Source: Entoloma clypeatum (lineage: Eukaryota > Basidiomycota > Agaricomycetes > Agaricales > Entolomataceae). From it: a DNA stretch of 64,000 nt. Under the pieces are notes generated by a model that did no database searches, was not told where the DNA came from, and saw nothing but the letters and a program-made list of their open reading frames with translations. Within the stretch, counting starts at the first letter, position 1, and every line of letters starts with the position of its first letter. The stretch spans positions 1,922,001-1,986,000 of the forward strand of contig OY751495.1 of the NCBI GenBank assembly GCA_963565915.1, written 5' to 3'. A program made the position numbers and the translations under genes. This document shows, piece after piece, positions 57,241 to 64,000 of this stretch.

Positions 57241-58799
57241 ATTTTGGATGCTTCAGCATTTTCCCCACCGCTTCCAGGTTCAATTCCTGGTGGTGCCAGT
57301 TGTTCCTTTGGCCCGTTTGATGCAGATATACCTGCACCAGGTCGATGGTACACCACAGGTTTTTCAAACCGTGGTGTTTTACTTGACACTGCAGTTTTTA
57401 CCTGTACCTGCAGGTTTTCACCTGCAATGGGTGCAGGTTTTGCAGCTACAGGTACAGTGTTGGCTCTCAACACCCATGGGTGTACCCATGTCCTTCCCTA
57501 CACACAACACCCATGACTAACACCCAACGTCCATCTCTTGTGCCCAACACCTGTTCCTTGCACCACACTGCTGTCCCTCATGCCCCATGGCTGCCTCTCG
57601 CACCCAACGGCCATCCCAACTTCATGCCAAACATGTGCAACGGCCACAGTGGGGTAGTTTCAGTGCTGAGCCAGCAGAGGCTCATTGGTTGTGATCTGGT
57701 GGCACATTTGTGCTCGTCGTGTCCACCCAATGACTCTTTTGCTGAATGAGTATCTATCATGATAATATAAGTACTTGTAAATTCATTAGACTACTAGTTG
57801 CTTTGTATAGCTAGGAAGTATGCAATATATATATATATTTTTGTTCACTACTGCATTAGGTGTGACACAATTAAGTGTTCTGATGTCTTAATAGCACCCA
57901 TAGCTCTCATAGATGAAGAGCTAAAGGGAGCTACAGGAAGCTATGATAGCTTGGCAGGTGGCTATGTTGAACTCAATAACAGGGACTTGTCTATGAAGCA
58001 ACATAGTCTACATAGCACTACGGCTGCTCTGTAGACAAGTTATTTTTTCCTGATGTCTGTTATTCCCTCACCACATATCCTCAAGATCAAGTGGAGAGAA
58101 TCAAAGCCAGAAAACCAGGCTGTATGATGGTAAAAGAATTAAGTCATTTGAGGCAGTAGATGTAGCATGATTAAGGATTAACATGGGTATGGGTACGCAC
58201 CATGATATATGCAGTGTGGGTGTTACAGGTATGGGTGTGGTTCGGGGTTTGCTGAACTGTGGCAATACCATTGTAAGGGCAACCACTTTTCTATTTTCTT
58301 TTATCTTTTCCTTTCCTTTCTACATCAGCAAATCAGACATGTGCTATGGCTGCTATGGGCACTATAGGGCACTACATTCTCAGGGATGTATGCTACAGCC
58401 TGTAGCATATCAGGATTTTGTCAGGTGCCTGGCATGACCAGATAGGTCTGATAAGTGGTTGCAACTCTGCAATGAAAAAATAATACATTACAAGGGCTTG
58501 TTAACTGCTGCAAGCCCTGTATTCAAGGATCATTTTCTGATGCTTCACCCAGTAGAATGACAGAATATGACCTGGATACATTAGTATTAGAATGGATGAG
58601 ATGAAATTTTAAAGCAAGATCATACAAGACCAGTCTTTCTGAGGAAAATAAAGTGTAATAATATGCTTAAAAGTGTTGCATGGAAGGATCATCAGCTGAC
58701 CTGATTACATCAATATCAGAGGAGGTAATAATGTAATATGATACAATGTCAGCCTTCCTGAACATGAGAGAGGCTTATCAGTGGGCTGGAATTATTGTA
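57241..58799. repeat. Repeat-derived, AT-rich region
   Basis: 57,280-57,480 is rich in cctgcaggt / acctgcacc palindromic strings. 57,490-57,610 has C-rich imperfect repeats (cccaacgtcc, cccaacacctg). From about 58,510 units with ggatcatc..gctgacctgatacatc recur three or four times leading into the inverted repeat. No gene recognised. Confidence 0.4.
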
Positions 58800-59550
58800 T
58801 CAAAGGATCATCTGCTGACCTAGATACATCGACCTTTACAAGAGTTTATCATCGATTGTCAGCATGATATTTTCTTGTCCATCAAGATCTGTATTGCACC
58901 AGCTGATAAAATATATCTAACTATAAAGAAACACTAGTTTATACTATCGAAAGCATTCCTTATAAAATTTAATCTATATAGCTCATAAAGAAATGTGAAA
59001 GGAGTGTGCTGCTGAGCAGTGAAAATTCAAACTAACATGTTTTGTGGCACAGCCACAACCCTGTGGCCTGAACAAAAAGCAAAAAACAGTTTGTCAGCAC
59101 ATTACTTGCCTAAAGGAGATTGTGTGATAAGTGTGTGTGATGAATTTGAGATAATTGTGTGATCAACTAAGAGCCTTGAGAAATGAGATACATGAGTTAA
59201 ATTATCAAGTATGAGAAAATAAGCAACAAAGTCAAAACAAAGAAATAAAGACTTTTTATATGTTTCTTCAGATCAAATTATAATGCTAGAGAATATTTTG
59301 TCACTCTGTGCATTGATGACAACAACAAATCAACCTTATCAACACAGATAACTGCATTATACATCTGGTGAGGTTGGATCATATTAGGCCACTCTGGCAC
59401 AAGACCCAACTCTGGCAGGCCTTGCAAATTTTGCCAACACACAGGTGGATTATCTGGGATTATCTTTTCATATATAAGACTGATATATATTTGAGATATT
59501 TTATATTTTCTAAAGACCTTATCTAACCTTAACCTAACCATCCCATTTTC
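58800..59550 (-). repeat. Right arm of the 0.7-kb inverted repeat (partner at 30,140-30,865)
   Basis: Near full-length inverted copy of the left arm; includes aacaaaaagcaaaaaacag, ggcctgaacaaaaagc and ccttatctaaccttaacc. Confidence 0.7.
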
Positions 59551-59973
59551 CTGATGAGAGTGCTATGTAGCACTCTGTAGCACATGTCTGATTTTCTGAT
59601 GTATTCCACCATCTCCGACGTCCTCCAATCGGATCTGCTACATCCAACATCTTATCTGATGCTCCACATCTGATGACTCCACTCCTCCGCACGTCGGATT
59701 GCAGGTTACCATTCATCTCGTCCCCATTCATGTCCCATCCCTACTCCCGATCATTTCTCATCATTCATATGTCTCATTTTATCTCTTATTTCATATCTCA
59801 CTTTACTATTTATCCAACTAGCTTGCAGGGGAATCCTTAGAACTTTCTCTTTGGATTTCCCTTGCAAGGTATGTGTTGTATTACTTATCAGACCACTCAA
59901 TCTAAACTTTGGATTTCCCTTGCTTGCAAGGCATCTGAGTTCGAGTCTTGGATTGTAAGGTCGCCCTTACAGT

Positions 59974-59983
59974 AGAAAGTTCT
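59974..59983 (+). promoter_or_regulatory. Self-priming type primer-binding site of the third gypsy element
   Basis: AGAAAGTTCT, two bases after the LTR end, is the reverse complement of AGAACTTTCT at 59,839-59,848, which lies about 35 bases after a TATTTAT box (59,804-59,810). Confidence 0.55.
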
Positions 59984-60132
59984 CACCTAATTGGACCAGG
60001 TCCGATTGCATTGTTGTCACGATTCCATGCTTCGGAGTAGCTTCATCCGCGTTCAACTCTGATACATCTCCCACCCCTTCCAGTTCTTCTAACTACCTCT
60101 CTGTAACTGGTGATTTTGCTCTGCACATAGAA

Positions 60133-61139
60133 ATGGACAACCCCAATTGCCTTGAACAGCTTGAGCACGAGTTCCAGGAACACATCAAACTCTCACCAAT
60201 ATCTCTACTCAACTTGACCAACTTCTTCTTGCTTTCAATGCAATTCCTGCTCTGCCACCTATCCTACCCGTTCCCGCACCCGCTATTATATCTGCTCCGC
60301 TTGCTCTGGCCAATCTGGGCATGCATCGAGCAAAACCTGCCAATCCGTTGGACTTCAACGGATCACGCACAAATGGCTGGACCTTTCTAAACTCCTGTGA
60401 ATTGTTTATGGGACTACCTCCAGAACAGTTCGCAGACGACCATGCTAAAATTTATTGGGCCTTATCTTTCATGAAGAGTGGACATGCAGCACGCTTTGCA
60501 GACCGCATTATCTGACAGGAGCGGAGGACCACCGCTCCACCTTACCGGACTTGGGTGGACTTCTGCGCAGTGTTTACAGCAGAGTTCACTCCGAAGAATG
60601 AGGAACAGGACGCGAGACTGATCCTCAAAGGAGAATGCTATTATCAAGGTCAACGGGATGTTGAGACCTATATTGACGAGTTCAAAGACTACATTGACAA
60701 AGCAGGCTATCAGGAGAATACCAACATCATACTCAAATTCTGCCATGGTCTTTGCTCCGACATTCAGAACGAGATTGCCACTCTGACCCACGGATGGCCT
60801 GCGGATAACAACCCTGATGATTGGTACTCTGCAGCATGAGTCAATGATGACAATAGGATTGCCAACAAAGCCTTCAAGGCCACTGCTCTGACCCTCAGCT
60901 CTGCTTTCTGCAACATCATCGGACCAAGAGTGCCCAGCACATCAGTATTCCCTCGCCCCTACATTCCATTCCCTCCATGCACCACTCCGTCGACCTCTGT
61001 CTCTGCTCTGCCGACACTGGACCCTAATGCAATGGACATTGATACTTCACATGTCAAAGGCAAGAATGCCAATGCATGCTTCAGATGTAACAAAACAGGT
61101 CACTTCAGTCGTGAATGCCCCCTGCGCTTTGATGTCTGA
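60133..61139 (+). pseudogene. Gag of the third gypsy element
   Basis: Frame from MDNPNCLEQLEHEFQEH, with a shift before 60,321. Recognisable capsid parts: RTNGWTFLNSCELFMGL, YWALSFMKSGHAARFADRI, DARLILKGECYYQGQRDVE and KFCHGLCSDIQNEIATL; one zinc knuckle ACFRCNKTGHFSREC near 61,080. TGA stops at 60,513, 60,837 and 61,137. Confidence 0.8.
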
Positions 61140-61276
61140 TTCATGACAATGGAGGAGCAAGACAAGTTTGTTATGGAACAACTCATCATCAAGGACACAG
61201 CAGAAGGCAACTCCGCTCCGCCCACGGAGTCTGTGGAATCGGAGGGAGGACAGGAGGATTTTCCTCTTCACAACGA

Positions 61277-63300
61277 GTGAACAGTGTGCCCTCGTTGTCT
61301 ACTAAAAATCATTATGCTGCCTTATTTATGGAACAATATGACCCTATACCCCCCATCTCTAAGCCTGCAAATGATCCTATAGTTGCACCCATCTCCGCAA
61401 ATCCTATCCGCCTTCGCCTCTCTAAGTGGAAGCGTCAGCTTCCAAAACGATATGTCCTCGCATCTGCTCACTCTGACAATTCTATTGAACTAGACATAGT
61501 TCTTGAAACTACCGACACCAAAGACACACTATCACAAAAGACTTTACTCAACAGTGGGGCAACAGGGTCATTACTTGAAAACTACAACATGCAATTCCGG
61601 TATACAACATCGACAGAACTCCAAACGAGGCCGGAGCAATAACAGAGGTGTTGGATATAGTGCTCCGCAATCGGGATCACTCAGAGTGGACCCAGCTTGC
61701 ATTAACAAGCTTGGGAAAACAAGAAATCATGTTAGGTTTCACTTGGCTCAAAGAACACAACCCTGAGGTAGATTGGGCTTCAGGGGAAGTGAAGATGAGC
61801 TGGTGTCCTGCACGATGTTGGACATGCCACCAGGAGGCAGCACAAGAGCGGAAGGAGCAGAAGTTTGAACAAGTCTGCATCCAAGCCTGTGGGATGGGTT
61901 CCACTCCGATGTCCGGTCTAGCGGAGGAGGTAGTGGAAGACGATAAAGAAGAAGATGAGTTTGAGGAGGGAGATCGCCTTTTTGTCGGAACAGTACCCGC
62001 GGAGGCGGAGTTCATCCGTGCTTCATCCAATATCAGGATGGCTCCCTTCGTCTTGTACAAGACTACCAGTCACTCAATTCCAAAACTATCAAAAACAAGT
62101 ATCTGCTTCTGCTCATATCCGAACTGATCAATAAACTTCAATGCACTCAATACTTTACCAAGCTCAACATCTGCTGGGGTTACAACAATGTGCGGATAAA
62201 ACCCGGAGATGAGTGGAAGGCTGCTTTTCAGACCAATCACGGACTCTATGAACCATTGGTGATGTTCTTTGGCCTCACTAATAGTCCATCCACATTCCAG
62301 ACTATGATGAATGAGATCTTTCAGGACCTTATCACTGAAGGTGTAGTTTGTGTTTACCTCGATGATATACTCATCTTCACGGAGACCCTGGCGGAGCATC
62401 GGAGGGTCACACGGATTGTACTGGAATGACTTTGCGAACACAAACTCTATCTAAAACCAGAGAAATGCAAGTTTGAACAAACATGTATTGAATACCTAGG
62501 CCTTATTATTGAACAAGGACATGTAGAGATGGATCCAGTGAAGGTAGCAGGGGTCGCGGAGTGGCCCACTCTGACAAATGTCCAAGAAGTACAATCCTTC
62601 TTGGGATTCACTAACTTCTATCATCATTTTATTGAAGGGTTTTCAGACATCGTGCGCCCTCTTTTCACGCTCACAAAGAGAGGGCACCTCTGGTCTTGGA
62701 AGGAGGGAGAAGTGTCCACATTTGCGGAGCTGAAGTGGAGGATCACATCTGCTCCAATCCTGGTCTTAGCTGATCATGGAAAGGAGTGGCAGATAGAAGC
62801 GGATAGCTCAGACTTTGCAACCAGAGCAGTACTGTCTCAACCAACAGAGGACAGTAAGTGGCACTCTGTTGCATTCTATTCCAAAAGCCTTAGTCCGGTG
62901 GAATGCAACTACGAGATCTATGACAAGGAGATGCTGGCAGTGGTCTGTGCATTGGAGGAGTGGAGGCACTTTCTCAAAGGAGCAGAGAAGACAGTGGAGA
63001 TTTGGATGGACCACAAAAATCTTGAGTATTTCATGACAGCTCAAAAACTAAATTGATGACAAGCTAGATGGTCCTTATACCTCGCTTGTTTCAATTTCAA
63101 AATGCACCATCAACCTGGCAAGTCAATGGGCAAGTCCGACGCTTTGTTCCGACAAGTGGACCATGGAGATGGATCACGGAACAACAAAAACATCATCCTT
63201 CTTCGACCAGAACTGTTTGCAGTGTGAGCAATGTGTGGGGTAACTGTTCAAGGGGAAGAACACGACGTCCTCTGCCAGGTCCAACAGGGAATCCAAGAGG
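61277..63300 (+). pseudogene. Pol of the third gypsy element (PR, RT, RNase H)
   Basis: Protease-like region with KTLLNSGATGSL (NSGAT for DSGAT) near 61,550, then IMLGFTWLKEHNPEVDWASG. RT joins abruptly near 62,035, lacking its first part, then NICWGYNNVRIKPGDEWKAA, VCVYLDDILIF near 62,360, TGA at 62,427, and RNase H (EADSSDFATRAVLSQ, YEIYDKEMLAVVCALEEWRH) ending at TGA 63,054. A further 240 bases still resemble the linker to integrase (EGLLEDSVAEVVKSL). Confidence 0.85.
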
Positions 63301-63302
63301 GG

Positions 63303-64000
63303 TTACTGGAGGATAGTGTGGCGGAGGTTGTCAAATCCCTTCTGACTGTCAGAGCGGGGTCCGTCCGCAGAGATCCACCGTGGAGCTCCTGGATGACATC
63401 GGTAGAAGTCTCGGACTAGGCGCAGAGCATGGACATTGTCTTCTGCTTCCCAGGAATTCTCTTCATAGCCATATTCCTTCCATTTGACCAAGAATCGAAG
63501 CTTGCCTCCATGCAGTCGGCTGTCCAAGAGGTTTTCAACATCGTACTCCAATTCTTCTCTGACTACCATCGGAGGCGGAGGAGAGCGGACTTGGCATCGG
63601 AAAGGGTCGTCGGGAACTAGTGAAAGTTTGATGACATGGAATACTGGGTGAACACAGGACATGGAAGGGGAGAGGCAAAGTTTGTAGGCATGTGTTCCGA
63701 CAGGTCAGACCACTGGGAAAGGGCCTACATATCGATGTGCAAGTTTTTTTGTGGGTCGGGTGGTTTTGAGGTCTGATGAATCTAAAAAGACCTTGTCCCC
63801 CAGGCGGAATGTCAGAGTGGTGCTCCAATGCTGGTTGTAGTATCGCACCATGTCATCTCTTGCCTTTGTCAGTGCTGCACAAGCCTCCTCCAGAGCAGAC
63901 TTCATCCGCTTGCTGAAATCCGCTACCGCCTTGATCTCCGTCCGCTTCTCGCAAGGTTTGAATCCCATGTGCAGATGGCGGCCGGTGTCAATGTAGAATG
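63303..64000 (-). pseudogene. Gypsy integrase C-terminus and chromodomain, running off the window
   Basis: Minus frames 63,968-63,705 (AVADFSKRMKSALEEACAAL, FRLGDKVFLDSSDLKTTRP) and 63,662-63,303 (VHPVFHVIKLSL, then chromodomain LRFLVKWKEYGYEENSWEAE). A one-frame shift lies near 63,700. The element enters from beyond 64,000. It faces the third gypsy element head to head at about 63,320 and could be its inverted other half. Confidence 0.8.

Larger units (their letters stand above)
59600..63330 (+). mobile_element. Third Ty3/gypsy element, degraded
   Basis: 5' LTR ends at about 59,971 (..CCCTTACA). Then a primer-binding site, gag, protease region, RT and RNase H on plus, up to about 63,330, where the sequence jumps to chromodomain/integrase sequence on the opposite strand. 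Multiple TGA stops and an internal deletion between protease and RT. Confidence 0.8.

Noticed and set aside
57280..57300. tRNA-like T-arm (ccaggttcaattcctgg)
   Set aside because: No matching acceptor, D or anticodon stems upstream; could be chance or a worn SINE, not a tRNA gene.
59910..59960. B-box-like gttcgagtc suggesting a tRNA or SINE
   Set aside because: It lies within the LTR of the third gypsy element and no cloverleaf can be drawn.
30000..64000. CRISPR-like or prokaryotic defence arrays
   Set aside because: Tandem repeats are diverged and have no regular spacers, and the organism is a eukaryote.

Overview
The window looks like nuclear DNA of a filamentous mushroom-forming fungus (Basidiomycota, Agaricomycetes). 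Genes are dense and short, with many 45-60 nt introns. There is a CYP63-type cytochrome P450, and the retroelements are fungal Ty3/gypsy chromoviruses and Ty1/copia. I cannot name a species. Exon boundaries below were read by eye from splice signals, reading frame and remembered family alignments; no search was run.

The window has two compartments. Bases 1 to about 28,600 are gene-rich: BUD32 (minus), a small conserved fungal protein (plus), a ten-exon P450 (plus), a decayed GPN1 GTPase copy (minus), an SRA-YDG domain gene (plus) split by a Tc1/mariner-type transposon, a decayed oligopeptide-transporter fragment (plus), a caspase-like cysteine peptidase (minus), a full oligopeptide transporter (minus), KSH1/kish (plus), SMC2 (minus), a DUF262 (GmrSD/ParB-like) protein (plus) and an F-box protein (minus).

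From about 28,600 to the end the DNA is a nest of mobile elements without a recognisable host gene. It holds two copies of one Ty3/gypsy chromovirus family, each with paired LTRs and a perfect 5-bp target duplication (31,912-38,471 plus; 48,963-55,601 minus). It also holds a decayed gypsy gag with its LTR (40,211-41,400), an inverted LTR relic of that family (about 47,000-47,499), a 5'-truncated copia element (about 42,300-46,990, minus), a third rearranged gypsy element (about 59,600-63,330 plus, then chromodomain sequence on minus to the window end), a 0.7-kb inverted repeat pair whose arms lie 28 kb apart, and several tandem-repeat blocks.

Main observations: (1) the transposon in the SRA gene sits inside a phase-compatible intron, so the host reading frame is intact; (2) all three gypsy families show a short complementarity between the putative 5' end of the transcript and the primer-binding site, as in Tf1-type self-priming; (3) the chromovirus carries a small extra ORF between integrase and the 3' LTR, conserved in two copies but clearly more diverged than pol; (4) stops in these elements are almost all TGA, usually where CGA is expected, consistent with C-to-T decay at CpG; (5) a caspase/hemoglobinase-fold protein and a DUF262 protein are the host genes with the least understood roles.
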